64,000 nucleotides of DNA from Terriglobus albidus (GCF_008000815.1 NZ_CP042806.1:5952001-6016000), one strand, 5' to 3'. Shown: positions 9,024-18,439, numbered from the stretch's first letter. The notes: generated by a model not told the origin, from the sequence alone. Numbers and translations are program-made.

Positions 9024-9278
9024 CCCTCAGCGGCTAAAGCCGCATTGTTCTTTACATCCTGTGCGGCATGGCTAAAGCCATGCCCTTAAGCAAGGCATTC
9101 GCGCGAAGCGCGAAGCGAGATAATGCTTTTGTTTCGTATTGCTCCACGAGAAACTTATTGAACCGTTGCGCGCAGCGTGACCACTTCGCACCGCAGGTGC
9201 GATTGTCTTGCTTAAGGGGGCGGCTTCAGCCGTCCCGTATAACGCCGAAGAAGACACGCGGCTTTAGCCGCTGAGGTC
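9024..9278. repeat. Intergenic repeat R2, copy 1
   Basis: The element ends in inverted 20-bp arms: CCCTCAGCGGCTAAAGCCGC at 9024-9043 and its near-complement at 9259-9278. Inside are further inverted modules (GGCATGGCTAAAGCCATGCC followed by CTTAAGCAAG, and its mirrored form near 9205-9236). It occupies most of the 404-bp gap between the esterase and the GH92 gene. Similar elements lie at 13485 and 27678. Confidence 0.82.
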
Positions 9279-9318
9279 AAAATTCAAGACGCCCGAACAT
9301 CCATGCCGCACAAACACA

Positions 9319-9342
9319 AGGGCCGGACATTCGTCCGGCCCT
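9319..9342 (-). terminator. Terminator-like hairpin after the GH92 gene
   Basis: A 10-bp perfect stem (AGGGCCGGAC / GTCCGGCCCT) with an ATTC loop lies 9 bp beyond the stop codon of the minus-strand mannosidase gene. On the minus strand it is followed by the U-rich but interrupted TGTGTTTGTG. It is probably a Rho-independent terminator. Confidence 0.6.
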
Positions 9343-9350
9343 GGCTCTTT

Positions 9351-11666
9351 CTACTTATCCGACATCGACGGCGGAGCCTCACCCGTATCCCAATGCGTCG
9401 GCTTATCCGTCATCACCAGCTTCAACTCCCCACCCGCAACGAGCTGTTCATGCGTGAACCACGAACGCTGATAGGGCTTACCATTCCACGTCGCGCTCGC
9501 AATATAGATATTGCGAGCCGACAGGTTCTCCGCCACCACCGAGAACTGCTTGCCGTTGCCCAGCGTGATCGTCGAACGCGGGAACGATGGCGAGCCGATC
9601 AGGTAGACATCCTGCGCCGCCACCGGGAAGTAGCCCATGCGGTTGAAGACATAGAACGAACCCATCGCGCCCGAGTCATCGTTACCTGGCAACCCGGCTT
9701 TGCCCGAGTGATAGCTGGCATCGAGCACCGAATGAATCGTCTTCGCCGTGCTGCTCTGCTCACCGATCCAGTTATAGAGATACGGCGTCAGGAAACCGGG
9801 CTCATTGCCGACGTCGTAGCGATAACGGAAGCGATGCTCTCCGGCCTCGGAGAAGAACAGGTCGAGCCGCTTCTTGAAGGCAGCATCGCCACCAATCGTC
9901 TTGATCAGCTCGCGCACATCCTGTGGCACATAAAGCGAATAGGTCCAGGTGCTGGCTTCGTAGAAGTTGTCTTTATACCAGGTGCCCACCAGGCGCGGAT
10001 TGAAGAGCTCCTCCCAGCTTCCATCCGCATGCTTCATCCAGATGAAACCCTTGATGTCGCCCCCCTCAGTGTGATCCACCGCTTCCGGATACCATAGTTT
10101 CTTCCAGTTGCTTGACCGCTCCGCGAAGAGCTTCGCATCGGCATCGTGATGCAGCCCCTTCGCCATCAACGCGACGGCATAGTCGTTGGCTGCATACTCC
10201 ATTGAGCGCGAGCCTGGACGATCCGGACCACCGGCAGGATCGGAGTGTTCGATCGAGAGATACCCGAGCTTCTTCCACTCGTCCATGTCGCCGCGGCCGA
10301 AGCGAATGGGATCGGTCGATTCCACATCAGCATCATGCCGCATGGCCTTGTAGACACGCTCCCAGTCGAGACCAGGCACATGCTTTAGATAAGCATCGGT
10401 GAACATCATCTCCGCGTCAGAGCCGCCCTGCGTTCTTCCCGCGAAGTTGCCGGAGCGGCCGTCGACGAAGAAACCGTCGTGGTCCTGAATCTCCAGCAGC
10501 GACTGTAGGATGCCGGTCACGCGCTTCGGCGCGATCAGCGTCAGCAATGGTGTCGAAGAACGGAAGGTATCCCAGATGCAGTAGAAGTCGTCGTAGTACG
10601 GAAGAGTGCTCTTCCACAGCGGATTCTCGCCGGTGCGGTCCACCGGCATCAGCATGGAGTGATACAGACCGGTGGCAAACTGCTGCCGCTCATCGGCCGT
10701 ACCGCCTTCAACCTTAGTCGTCGACAGCTCCTTGTCCCAGGCCGCAACTACTGCCTTGCGCGTGCTCTCGAAGTCGAAGCCTGCAACTTCAGTCGTCGCA
10801 TTCTTCTTTGCCTGCTCAATCGAGACAAACGAGACGCCCACCTTCACCATCACCGGCTTTGCGCCAGGAGCAAAGGTCAGATATGCGCCCGTACTGACAA
10901 TCGGCGCCGGAGGCTTGGGCAGTGTCTGCATCGTGAACGGCATCTTGTAGCTCGCCGTCTTCGCTCCGTCCTGCGGAGCTTTGCCGTCCTCCCAGGTTCC
11001 GCTGGTCACTGCCGGTGTATCGGTCACCAGGTAGAAGTACACACGCATTGGCGTGGTCTGGATATTCCAGCCGATCACCGAGTCCTGCTCCCCTGCGATC
11101 TCCGTTGGAGACAGCACCTGCACTTGGGTCGAAGACACGATCTGGCCTTCGTCATAGCGGTGCGGTGAATCATGCAGCTTCATCAGTAGATGACCGACAT
11201 CCACCAGCAGCGTGCGCTGCTGCCCATCGGGATAGGTAAACCTGTACACAGGCGTGCGGCGCGCCGTCGTGATCTCCGCACGGATACCCGTGTCGCCCAG
11301 ACCGACTGCGTAATAACCAACCTCGGCATGCTCATCCTTGCGCGGCACCGAGCTGTGCGCCGGATCAGCCTTGCCCAGCATCGGCTGCACCGAGATATTG
11401 CCGTACTTTGGCCCGCCGCCCGTACCCGAGACATGAAGCTGCGAAAAGCCGTTCAGATTACCCGTAGCCGCCCATCCGGCATTGCCCTGGTTGGTTCCAT
11501 AGTCAGGCCCTGGCTTGGCCATACCAAATGGCAGCGTTGGTCCGACGAAGACATTCCCTCCCCTATCGGCGCCCAGCATGGGATCGATCTCAGAGGCCTT
11601 CTGCGCCCACAGAACGGCAGACATACAAGAAACAAAAACAAGAGTATTGCGGAGAAGATATCGCAT
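9351..11666 (-). CDS. Secreted GH92 alpha-1,2-mannosidase-like glycosidase
   Basis: 771 residues from the ATG at 11666; a GTG one codon earlier is also possible. The signal peptide is MRYLLRNTLVFVSCMSAVLWA. Family GH92 features run through the protein: IDPMLGADRGGNVFVGPTLPFGM after the signal (IGTGGxGHxFPGA-like), GGSDAEMMFTDAY, SMEYAANDYAVA, GNEPGFLTPYLYNW and PGNDDSGAMGSFYVF. GH92 enzymes are calcium-dependent exo-alpha-mannosidases that act on N-glycans or yeast mannan. The precise linkage cannot be assigned. The enzyme fits a polysaccharide-degrading soil lifestyle. The gene appears monocistronic and is followed by a hairpin. Confidence 0.93.
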   Translation of the reverse strand: MRYLLRNTLVFVSCMSAVLWAQKASEIDPMLGADRGGNVFVGPTLPFGMAKPGPDYGTNQGNAGWAATGNLNGFSQLHVSGTGGGPKYGNISVQPMLGKADPAHSSVPRKDEHAEVGYYAVGLGDTGIRAEITTARRTPVYRFTYPDGQQRTLLVDVGHLLMKLHDSPHRYDEGQIVSSTQVQVLSPTEIAGEQDSVIGWNIQTTPMRVYFYLVTDTPAVTSGTWEDGKAPQDGAKTASYKMPFTMQTLPKPPAPIVSTGAYLTFAPGAKPVMVKVGVSFVSIEQAKKNATTEVAGFDFESTRKAVVAAWDKELSTTKVEGGTADERQQFATGLYHSMLMPVDRTGENPLWKSTLPYYDDFYCIWDTFRSSTPLLTLIAPKRVTGILQSLLEIQDHDGFFVDGRSGNFAGRTQGGSDAEMMFTDAYLKHVPGLDWERVYKAMRHDADVESTDPIRFGRGDMDEWKKLGYLSIEHSDPAGGPDRPGSRSMEYAANDYAVALMAKGLHHDADAKLFAERSSNWKKLWYPEAVDHTEGGDIKGFIWMKHADGSWEELFNPRLVGTWYKDNFYEASTWTYSLYVPQDVRELIKTIGGDAAFKKRLDLFFSEAGEHRFRYRYDVGNEPGFLTPYLYNWIGEQSSTAKTIHSVLDASYHSGKAGLPGNDDSGAMGSFYVFNRMGYFPVAAQDVYLIGSPSFPRSTITLGNGKQFSVVAENLSARNIYIASATWNGKPYQRSWFTHEQLVAGGELKLVMTDKPTHWDTGEAPPSMSDK

Positions 11667-11770
11667 CACAGACGTCTTTATACTCCACCCACGTTAACGA
11701 TGTCGCTATTGGAGAGATAGGGGTGGGAGCAAGAGTCCGTCACTTTTGGCTTGTCATCCCGAAGGGATCC

Positions 11771-11880
11771 GCTTTCCTATAGGGGTAGAGCAGGGCTTGT
11801 GCATCTATGGGCGTTTTCCTCAATGAAAACGCCCGCTGCGCGCTCCTCCCGGGATACCCAGCAACAGGAAAAATGCTCTA
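11771..11880. repeat. MITE-like repeat R3, copy 2
   Basis: It shares the core CATCTATGGGCGTTTTC...GAAAACGCC and the right end AGGAAAAATGCTCTAACG with the copies at 4156 and 46148. The left inverted end has decayed (GCTTTCCTAT), so this copy is probably immobile. The adjacent sequence CTTGTCATCCCGAAGGGAT belongs to another common intergenic repeat. Confidence 0.75.
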
Positions 11881-11886
11881 ACGACA

Positions 11887-12168
11887 TCAATTCCCAGAAG
11901 GATAAGCAGCATTATCGATCCGAAAGAACGTGATCCTGCCACGCTCCTTCTTCAACTGCATACGAAGCTGTTGCTCAATTGCCTCTATCGGCGCCACGGA
12001 TAAGAAAGCGGCAATGCGAAGCGCGCTATCCACGCGAAACCTCAGCGTATTGGGAGAGTGTATCGAGCTCGTGCGAATGATTCGGCAAAGGCAGATTTTC
12101 TCCGCTCTCTCCGGGGCTCCACCCCAGCATGCTGCCTGGGTCGCTACGAAATGACAAATAAGAAGCAA
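11887..12168 (-). CDS. Possible small hypothetical protein or gene remnant
   Basis: A 93-residue open frame. Only the C-terminal half looks like protein (FRVDSALRIAAFLSVAPIEA, then MQLKKERGRITFFRIDN). The first ~30 residues are Cys/Trp-rich and unconvincing, and no ribosome-binding site was found at any start. It could be the tail of a decayed gene. The stop codon lies just beside the R3 repeat. No function assigned. Confidence 0.3.
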   Translation of the reverse strand: MLLICHFVATQAACWGGAPERAEKICLCRIIRTSSIHSPNTLRFRVDSALRIAAFLSVAPIEAIEQQLRMQLKKERGRITFFRIDNAAYPSGN

Positions 12169-12190
12169 TCGCCTCTGCAGCGCTCACCCA

Positions 12191-12571
12191 TTAATGAATG
12201 ACGAGAAGCCCCGCGTCATGCAGCTTGGCCGGCGTGGTCTTGAGCCGCAAACTCGAACATCCAAATCTCATATAGTCATCCATGATCTGTATGAGAGAGT
12301 CATCTGGGATTCCCAGCTTGTGTTCCAGGGTGTCAAGGATGGTCTCGAAACTCGAGATTGCCTTGCAAGAGATATCATCCGGCAACGTCTCTACGATCCA
12401 TGCAGTGCAGTCATCCGGGCCTTCGTGAGCAAAGACCCGTTCGTTATGGAAGATCTGCAGTTCGTAATCGTGCGGGATATGGAGTCTCTCCATGATCTGG
12501 GTTAGTTTCGGGGATCTTCCGCTGGCATACCAGGGGGTAGCCACTTTACGAGTTCTATTCTTTCGGTTCAT
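12191..12571 (-). CDS. Hypothetical protein, 126 aa
   Basis: A soluble, acidic protein with a basic N-terminus (MNRKNRTRKVATPWY). It contains HDYELQIFHNERVFAHEGPDD and paired acidic stretches (PDDSLIQIMDDYMRFG), and ends in LLVIH. There is no signal peptide and no family that I recognise. Base and codon use match the neighbours. The ATG at 12571 has only a weak purine tract before it. The promoter is probably in the AT-rich stretch 12575-12635. Confidence 0.55.
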   Translation of the reverse strand: MNRKNRTRKVATPWYASGRSPKLTQIMERLHIPHDYELQIFHNERVFAHEGPDDCTAWIVETLPDDISCKAISSFETILDTLEHKLGIPDDSLIQIMDDYMRFGCSSLRLKTTPAKLHDAGLLVIH

Positions 12572-12670
12572 AGGGCCGCTTCCAAATTTGAAACAATGAG
12601 AAAAATATTTATTGGTATCCGCTATAGTGCACTTATGTCTTGCCGTGCAGGAACTGAGGTTCGCGAGCTT

Positions 12671-13117
12671 TTACTTGATAGCCGGCGTAGCCTCGATCGT
12701 ATTGCGGACGGGAAAAGTGACGAGCTCCCTCGCCTGGCCCATCAGCAACGTACTGCCTTTGAACTGTGGCGATTGCATGTCGAACGCTGTCTCGAGTGCA
12801 GCTCGAAGGAAACGGTGACTATCCTTCGCAGCGAAATGCGTGGAACCAATGACTTCCCGCTCGGCAGCGTGATGAAAGTTGTGCATCCGTAGGTTGTGAC
12901 GATGGTGGCGGACACTGGCAATTTTGGTGCCGTTCCGCGTCATGGTCACCGTCGCATCGGTAACACTCACACCTCCGCGCCCCGTCAGGCTCGCTGCAAA
13001 CGCTGCGGTCATATCGTGCGACAGCAGATGCCTCCCGCTCAGGAATGCCAGACTCAACGGGTTGAGTGCCATGCGCTCGAGAAGCTGTCTAATTCGTCTT
13101 GCCTTTCCTCCGTTCAT
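12671..13117 (-). CDS. Hypothetical protein, 148 aa
   Basis: The start at 13117 is chosen because a perfect AGGAGG (13124-13129) stands 6 bp before the ATG; the frame itself opens earlier, at 13195. The N-terminus is MNGGKARRIRQLLERM. The middle (TGRGGVSVTDATVTMTRNGT) looks like a beta-rich segment, and the C-terminal half is His/Arg-rich. No family was recognised. A plus-strand frame covers 12596-12892 antisense to this one; the ribosome-binding site favours the minus strand. Confidence 0.5.
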   Translation of the reverse strand: MNGGKARRIRQLLERMALNPLSLAFLSGRHLLSHDMTAAFAASLTGRGGVSVTDATVTMTRNGTKIASVRHHRHNLRMHNFHHAAEREVIGSTHFAAKDSHRFLRAALETAFDMQSPQFKGSTLLMGQARELVTFPVRNTIEATPAIK

Positions 13118-13484
13118 GTATGACCTCCTGGGTCTGCCGGTCATGCGCTGCAGGCGAGTGTTAGGGAGTATCGGCAGGTCAAAATAGATTGGCAAAGTAT
13201 TTCACTGTGATAGTTGGGTTTCACGGTGAAGTGACCGCAAGCCATTTGAATGAAAGCCCTTACATCCAAAGGTGAAGTTCCTCATTGCACAGTTTTTGCT
13301 GCAACGAAGATTAGAGATAGCTAATGAATTCGGATTCAGCAATCACCGCCGAATTTGTTCGTTGAAATGACTAACCATGGACGGATATTCAGGGTCCTAC
13401 TGGAGCCGCGTTCGCTTGGTAAACGATTACTGGCCGGAGTGTGAAGTATCGGAGAAGCGATTTCTCCCCCGCCTCTTTACTCTG

Positions 13485-13715
13485 CCTTCAGCGGCCAGAG
13501 CCGCGTTACTTTCAGGCCCCATATGGGACGGCTGAAGCTGTCCCCTTAAGCAAGACATTCGCACCCTTGGTGCGAAATAGTTGCTTACGCGCAACGGATG
13601 GATCAATGTGGAGAAGCATACCATTATCCACGTCACGAGATGGTTTTTCTTAAGGGCACGGCTTTCAGCCGTGCCGTATCAGCGTGAAAAGGCAAGCGGC
13701 TTTAGTCGCTGAGGT
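13485..13715. repeat. Intergenic repeat R2, copy 2
   Basis: The arms CCTTCAGCGGCCAGAGCCGC (13485-13504) and GCGGCTTTAGTCGCTGAGGT (13696-13715) are inverted. The internal modules CCCCTTAAGCAAGACATTCGCACC and CTTAAGGGCACGGCTTTCAGCC match copies 1 and 3. Nothing else is recognised between 13118 and 13754, apart from an AT-richer stretch at 13200-13380 without any open frame of note. Confidence 0.8.
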
Positions 13716-13754
13716 CCCGTTTTTTGTTGTCGGAGTTACGGGACTCAAGTCACT

Positions 13755-15050
13755 CTAAGGATTCACACGCCAGGCGACCACGGAGCTCGCGGCCGCATCG
13801 CCGGCAAGATTATTCGTCTTAAGCAGAACCTCAAAGTGAGACGCCCCACCGCCCGTCAGCTTCACCTGCCGCCAGAACTGCCTCAGGTGCTCCTGGTTCG
13901 AGACAAACTCCCACGCACAGGCTGTAGCCGCCATGGAGGTTCCTTCCAGGATCAGGATGTTACCCGCTCCGCTGGGATTGGCCAGATACGAAACCTTGCA
14001 GTAGACCGTACGTGTCCGCTCGTTAGGGTCGGAGATCCATTCCGTCGCCTCTCCCGGCAATGGCTTCCGGTTCTCGATCGTGTAGATTCCCTTGTCCTGG
14101 TCTTTCTTCAGGATGAAGTTCATCTCACCCTGGAACATCAGACCCCAGGGATTGGTTTCACTGCTGCCGATCAGCACGACATTGCTCTGCTTCAGATCGT
14201 TTGGTCTGACATCGCGGGCAAAACGCACCGACGGTTCAACGTTCTGCGCCCGCGCGACATGCGAAAGCTTCTGGATGATCTCCAGATCCACCACGGAGGT
14301 ATAGCGCCGGGAGAGCACGGTCACCGCCAGGCGTTGCTCCGGGCTGGAAGGTCCATCATCTTTTCCAAAGGCAAAGGTCAGATAGTCCGCCAGAGTGAGG
14401 TTCGTATGCTTGAACTCCTGCCAGACGGAGAGACTGCTATCGCTCGGCACCAGGATCGTCGGGCGCTGCCGGTTGAAGATCTGCGGCCAGAACTCGCGCT
14501 CCATCGCGACATCTCCAAGGTGGGCCCGGTAGAACCAGACACCGGCAAGCGAGAGTAGCGCAAACAGAACAAACACGGCGGCACCGACCCAGAGCATTCT
14601 CCGGTCCGGAGCCTGCACTTGCTCCTGCGTATCGCCCTGGTTATCCACTCCGGCCGCCGATACGTCCTCGTCCTCCGGTTCCTCGGAGGGCAGCGCCCCC
14701 ACACCGACGGCGCCGCAGTTTGGAACACACGGCTCAAAACGGGGCTGATAGGCGCCACGCGGAATTACCAGGCGCACCGTCTCCTCGCGGCCCTCGTTCA
14801 GGTAATACATCTCCAGCTTGCGGCGCAGGCGGCTGGCATGGGAACGCACAATGCCGTCGATGCTCGGGTCATAGTCGGTCGGAAGCTGAAAGACCGTACG
14901 CCCGATGTCCTTCTCGTTGATCTCCGAGACCCGTCCCTGGATCTCAAGCTCACAGATGTGCAGCAAAAAGCTCGAGAGCCGCTCGGATCGATGGAAGTGC
15001 TTTGAGGCAATAATCCGGCTGACCAATTCACGCTTCGCAAGCGGCGACAC
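13755..15050 (-). CDS. ToxR-like membrane-anchored winged-helix regulator
   Basis: 431 residues from a GTG at 15050. Residues ~1-105 form a winged-helix-like DNA-binding domain (ISRLRRKLEMYY-type recognition region, here SHASRLRRKLEMYYLNEG, then VRLVIPRGAYQPRFE). An acidic linker follows (residues ~110-150). A single membrane segment is at ~153-172 (MLWVGAAVFVLFALLSLAGVW). The last ~250 residues would then lie in the periplasm and probably act as sensor (e.g. RPTILVPSDSSLSVWQEF). This architecture is very common in Acidobacteriota, often next to transport or hydrolase genes. The target is unknown; both flanks are non-coding repeats or gaps, so context does not help. Confidence 0.75.
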   Translation of the reverse strand: MSPLAKRELVSRIIASKHFHRSERLSSFLLHICELEIQGRVSEINEKDIGRTVFQLPTDYDPSIDGIVRSHASRLRRKLEMYYLNEGREETVRLVIPRGAYQPRFEPCVPNCGAVGVGALPSEEPEDEDVSAAGVDNQGDTQEQVQAPDRRMLWVGAAVFVLFALLSLAGVWFYRAHLGDVAMEREFWPQIFNRQRPTILVPSDSSLSVWQEFKHTNLTLADYLTFAFGKDDGPSSPEQRLAVTVLSRRYTSVVDLEIIQKLSHVARAQNVEPSVRFARDVRPNDLKQSNVVLIGSSETNPWGLMFQGEMNFILKKDQDKGIYTIENRKPLPGEATEWISDPNERTRTVYCKVSYLANPSGAGNILILEGTSMAATACAWEFVSNQEHLRQFWRQVKLTGGGASHFEVLLKTNNLAGDAAASSVVAWRVNP

Positions 15051-15571
15051 CGCTTCGTGACCTGGTATCAGGCGATCGGCTTTTCCCTGTTCGGCGATAT
15101 CGCTATCCTACGCCAGCTCCATTAATTGAACGCCTACAACTTAGGTATCGGCCTCTCACTGGGCGATTTAACATCTTTCATCTCGCTGAAAATAAAAGGC
15201 AAATTTCCTGTTTCGGTGAATTGTCTGGAAGTCTGGCAACCAGGGCGGCTACCGTGTAGCTGGTTGGCGGGCTGCGTTACTCGTTCCTATTCGCTCGGCA
15301 GTCGCCGGCCACCCCTCTTGGCTCACCGGCGCGTCCGATCAGCCAATCTGCCTCGTTCTCCATATCTTCGGGCAAGCCCCATTGTCCGATCGACAAGCTT
15401 CCATTGGGCCTTGGATAGTTCGCTATCCAGGGCATTTTTTTGTAGGGGGGTCCCAAAAGCCATCGACACCTTAATTAAGAAGGCGCATGCTCTGTGTCGG
15501 ATGCATGACATAAATACTTGAGGTGGCAGCAGGCTCCTCCCCGCTCCACCCCAAGCGGGGCACGCCGATCG
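15051..15571. other. 521-bp gap with no recognised feature
   Basis: It lies between the 5' end of the ToxR-like regulator and the 3' end of the downstream dehydrogenase gene. Short frames exist on both strands but lack a ribosome-binding site and protein-like composition. A GTAGGGGGGTCCC stretch near 15445 and an AT-rich patch at 15180-15215 (AAATAAAAGGCAAATTTCC) are the only notable sequences. Confidence 0.5.
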
Positions 15572-16471
15572 TCAGCCAATCCTGGCCGGAGTTAGCAGGT
15601 CGGCAAGACCAACCCTGCGCAGCATCTCCGCCCGCACGCGGTCGAGCACTCCATTCACCACCTCGGCTCCATCCTGGGTCGGGTCCACATGCACCCGGAA
15701 CGGACGCTTCCCGAAGGGCGCATCGACGATCTTCACTACTGCGTTGCCCACCGCGGCGACATCGGCATCCTCCGGAACGATAGCCGCGAAACCCTTCATC
15801 ACCTCTTCGCCGAAGTTCTTATAAGGCCCCGCCTCATACTCCGCCACCCGTGTATGGTCGGCAGGACGCCCGGAGTGCGCGAAGTGATTGGTTCCGCCCG
15901 TAAACGCTCCCGGAACCACGATCGAGGTCTCGATGCCCCAGCGCGTGAGCTCGCGGGCATAGATCACCGCCAGCGCATCCATCCCGGCCTTCGCCGCAAA
16001 GTACGGAGCCAGGTACGGTGGCGTGCCACCCGCCGCGCTGCTGCTCGAGATCCAGATCAGCAGCCCCTTCCGCTGCTTGCGCAACTGGGGCAGTGCTGCC
16101 CGGTTCACACGTTGCGTGCTCAGCACATTCACGTCATACAGCTCCGCCAACTGCTCCGGCGTGAAGGCCTCTGCCGGACCGAAGACCATATGACCGGCGT
16201 TATGGATCACCACATCCAGGCGCCCGTTTTCCGCCACGATCTTCGCGATGGCCCCATCGGCTGACTCCTGCGAGGCGACATCCAACTCGATCGTCCGTAG
16301 ATCAGCCTTGTTCTCTTCGGAGAACGTTTTCGCCGCCTCCACCTGCGGTGCATTGCGTCCCGCGGTGTCACGCATGCTTGCATAGACGGTGTGTCCTGCC
16401 TTGGCCAGAGCGCGCGCCATCAGCGCTCCAAATCCACTCGATGCTCCCGTGATCACAATTACGTCTTTCAT
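15572..16471 (-). CDS. Short-chain dehydrogenase/reductase
   Basis: 299 residues from the ATG at 16471, where MKDVIVITG gives the standard SDR N-terminus; the frame open to 16567 is rejected. Features: NAD(P)-binding TGASSGFG (8-15), HNAG (90-93), the SSSS strand (~132-135) and catalytic Y157-x3-K161. The enzyme should interconvert an alcohol and a carbonyl. The C-terminal extension (~60 residues past the Rossmann core) is typical of classical SDRs of the YusZ type. It is the second gene of a two-gene operon with the SDR at 16530, which lies 58 bp upstream. Confidence 0.88.
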   Translation of the reverse strand: MKDVIVITGASSGFGALMARALAKAGHTVYASMRDTAGRNAPQVEAAKTFSEENKADLRTIELDVASQESADGAIAKIVAENGRLDVVIHNAGHMVFGPAEAFTPEQLAELYDVNVLSTQRVNRAALPQLRKQRKGLLIWISSSSAAGGTPPYLAPYFAAKAGMDALAVIYARELTRWGIETSIVVPGAFTGGTNHFAHSGRPADHTRVAEYEAGPYKNFGEEVMKGFAAIVPEDADVAAVGNAVVKIVDAPFGKRPFRVHVDPTQDGAEVVNGVLDRVRAEMLRRVGLADLLTPARIG

Positions 16472-16529
16472 CGCAGTTCCCTTTCCCGTTCTGTTGCGTT
16501 GGTGATGATCGATGCGTTGCGGCCGCGTC

Positions 16530-17258
16530 TCAGGCGAAGCCGCCGTTCGCGCGGAGCACCTGTGCATTCACCCAGCCGCCGTCCGGCCCGGCAAGGAACG
16601 CGACGACGTTAGCGATATCCTCGGGCTGCCCTAACCGCTCCAGCGGAGCCAGCTTGCTGAGCTGCGCAATCTGCTCCTGCGTCTTGCCATTCAAGAACAG
16701 GTCGGTTCCCGTCGGGCCAGGGGCAACGGCATTCACCGTGATGTTGCGTCCGCGTAGTTCATTCGCCAGCACCGGCACCAGGCCTTCAACGCCGGCCTTC
16801 GACGCGATATACGGTCCATAGGTCGGGAACGACTTCGCCAACACACTCGACGAGAAGGCGATGATGCGGCCACCCTCGGCCACATGCTGCGCCGCTTGCG
16901 ATAACACCAGGAAGGCTCCGCGCAGATTGGTCTGGATCACCTTATCGAAGGTCTCCACATCGCCCTTCGCGATCGACGACAGAGGCATGATGCCGGCGTT
17001 GTTCACCACCACATCGACGTGTCCATAAGCCTCAATCGTCTTATCGAACAACTGCTTCACATCATCGGGATTGCTCACATCGGCCTTCACCGCCAGCGCT
17101 TCACCATCGGCACTGCGGATCTCGTTCACAACCTCCTGCGCCAGTTCACTATTGCCCGCATAGTTCACCACCACCGCAAATCCATCGGCCGCCAGCCGCT
17201 TCGCGATCGTGCGGCCAATGCCGCGGGATGCTCCGGTAACAATTGCTGTCTTCGCCAT
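16530..17258 (-). CDS. FabG-like short-chain dehydrogenase
   Basis: 242 residues, the usual size for classical SDRs. It has TGASRGIG (8-15), NNAG (86-89), the catalytic serine region FSSSV (~135-139) and Y150-IAS-K154, followed by VNAVAPGPTGTDLF. The C-terminus AQVLRANGGFA replaces the usual ...DGG. It is most like 3-oxoacyl-ACP reductase-type oxidoreductases of soil bacteria, but its presence outside a fatty-acid cluster suggests a detoxification or secondary role. GGAGA precedes the ATG. First gene of the pair with 15572-16471. Confidence 0.88.
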   Translation of the reverse strand: MAKTAIVTGASRGIGRTIAKRLAADGFAVVVNYAGNSELAQEVVNEIRSADGEALAVKADVSNPDDVKQLFDKTIEAYGHVDVVVNNAGIMPLSSIAKGDVETFDKVIQTNLRGAFLVLSQAAQHVAEGGRIIAFSSSVLAKSFPTYGPYIASKAGVEGLVPVLANELRGRNITVNAVAPGPTGTDLFLNGKTQEQIAQLSKLAPLERLGQPEDIANVVAFLAGPDGGWVNAQVLRANGGFA

Positions 17259-17524
17259 GACTCTTCTCCTACTCCCATCAGCTCCGTTGTTTGAAGCTGC
17301 CTATGAATGGAGAATGCGCCGGCCATTGCTATAAATCCAATACATAGTACAAATACTGATTATGTGTTCACTGCATGATGCTATATACACAGAATGGATC
17401 AGCGAGGATCTGGGTGCCCATCCATCGCAAATCGGGGTCTCCGACGAATTTCGTTCGCTGGGGTGACAACGCAATGGGTGGGATACATTCATCGCGTCTT
17501 GAGCACAATTTAGGGCTGGAACTG

Positions 17525-17679
17525 GGTGGGAGCAGCGGGCTTTAGCCCGCTGATAAAAGGCTCTAAAAAGACGGGCTTTAGCCCTGGGCCCTTCTCGATA
17601 TCAAGACAAAGGCCCAGGGCTAAAGCCCATTTGCGTGGAGAGCCAATACACCGTGGGCTGAAAGCCCACGGCTCCCACC
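17525..17679. repeat. Intergenic repeat R4, copy 1
   Basis: It opens with GGTGGGAGC (17525-17533) and closes with its exact complement GCTCCCACC (17671-17679). Between them are three palindromic modules with the theme GGGCTTTAGCCC or GGGCTGAAAGCCC. A longer relative lies at 42074-42265. The rest of the gap 17259-17752 holds no recognised gene. Confidence 0.82.
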
Positions 17680-17752
17680 AATTCGAGCTCCGCTCGAACA
17701 TCCCACTCACACTACGCGTGAATGGGGCACCAGTGTATCGGTCAGTCTCCGC

Positions 17753-18439
17753 TTATGGTTTCCCCACCAGATTCGCTCTCATCGATTGCCGATCGGGACG
17801 GATCCTGAAGTTCCCATAGCAAAGCAAACGCAGGATCGAATCAGGGCGCACATACCAGCTTCCCCAACTGAGCGGAGAATCTCCACGATCATCCCGCGCA
17901 TCAAGCTTTGCCCCATGCCTCAAAAGCAATTCAATCGTCGCTTCGCTTCCGAACGCAGCAGCACGATGAAGCGGTGTCTCCCCTCTGGTTCGTGCATCCC
18001 GCATGAAACCGCCGGTTTCAGCGCCACTCTTAGTGGCTACATTAGGATTCGCTCCAGAGGAGAGCAGCACCTCAAGCACCCAGTCGTGTGAAACGCGATC
18101 CGTAGTGCAAAGGGCACTATGAAGAGGCGTCTCACCGGTCTCACTATCAGCGGCGTTGACGTCTGCTCCCTGCTCGATCAGGAACTTGCACAATCTCCAA
18201 TGCCCATGAAAGCATGCGCCGTTCAGATCGAGGTTGGTTCCAAGCGAAGCCAATGGAACTCCTTTCGAAAGCAGGAATCTGATGGCGCTGACATCGCCGT
18301 AGTACGCACACCAGCTTAGAAGCGAGACGCCGTCCTTATCCTGTGCATCTGGAGCGAGGCCTGCTTTCACCAACTCAAACACAAGGTCTGTGCGCCCGTC
18401 GGCAAACTCTCGCAGGAGTGCATCGATCTCTTTTACCAT
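17753..18439 (-). CDS. Ankyrin-repeat protein
   Basis: 228 residues from the ATG at 18439, which is preceded by GGAGGTGAGC; an ATG seven codons earlier has no such signal. About five ankyrin repeats are visible. The best are LIEQGADVNAADSETGETPLHSA and GETPLHRAAAFGSEATIELLLRHGA, with the canonical TPLH and LLL-x-x-GA elements. There is no signal peptide, so it is cytoplasmic. Ankyrin repeats bind other proteins; no partner is evident. The C-terminus after the last repeat (residues ~205-228) is short and basic. Confidence 0.88.
   Translation of the reverse strand: MVKEIDALLREFADGRTDLVFELVKAGLAPDAQDKDGVSLLSWCAYYGDVSAIRFLLSKGVPLASLGTNLDLNGACFHGHWRLCKFLIEQGADVNAADSETGETPLHSALCTTDRVSHDWVLEVLLSSGANPNVATKSGAETGGFMRDARTRGETPLHRAAAFGSEATIELLLRHGAKLDARDDRGDSPLSWGSWYVRPDSILRLLCYGNFRIRPDRQSMRANLVGKP

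Noticed and set aside
12596-12892. Plus-strand 98-codon frame with helical content
   Set aside because: It overlaps the minus-strand gene 12671-13117, which has a perfect AGGAGG at the right distance. The plus frame lacks one. It is not fully excluded.
15126-15521. 131-codon plus-strand frame in the gap
   Set aside because: It has no ribosome-binding site, an irregular composition and no recognisable domain.
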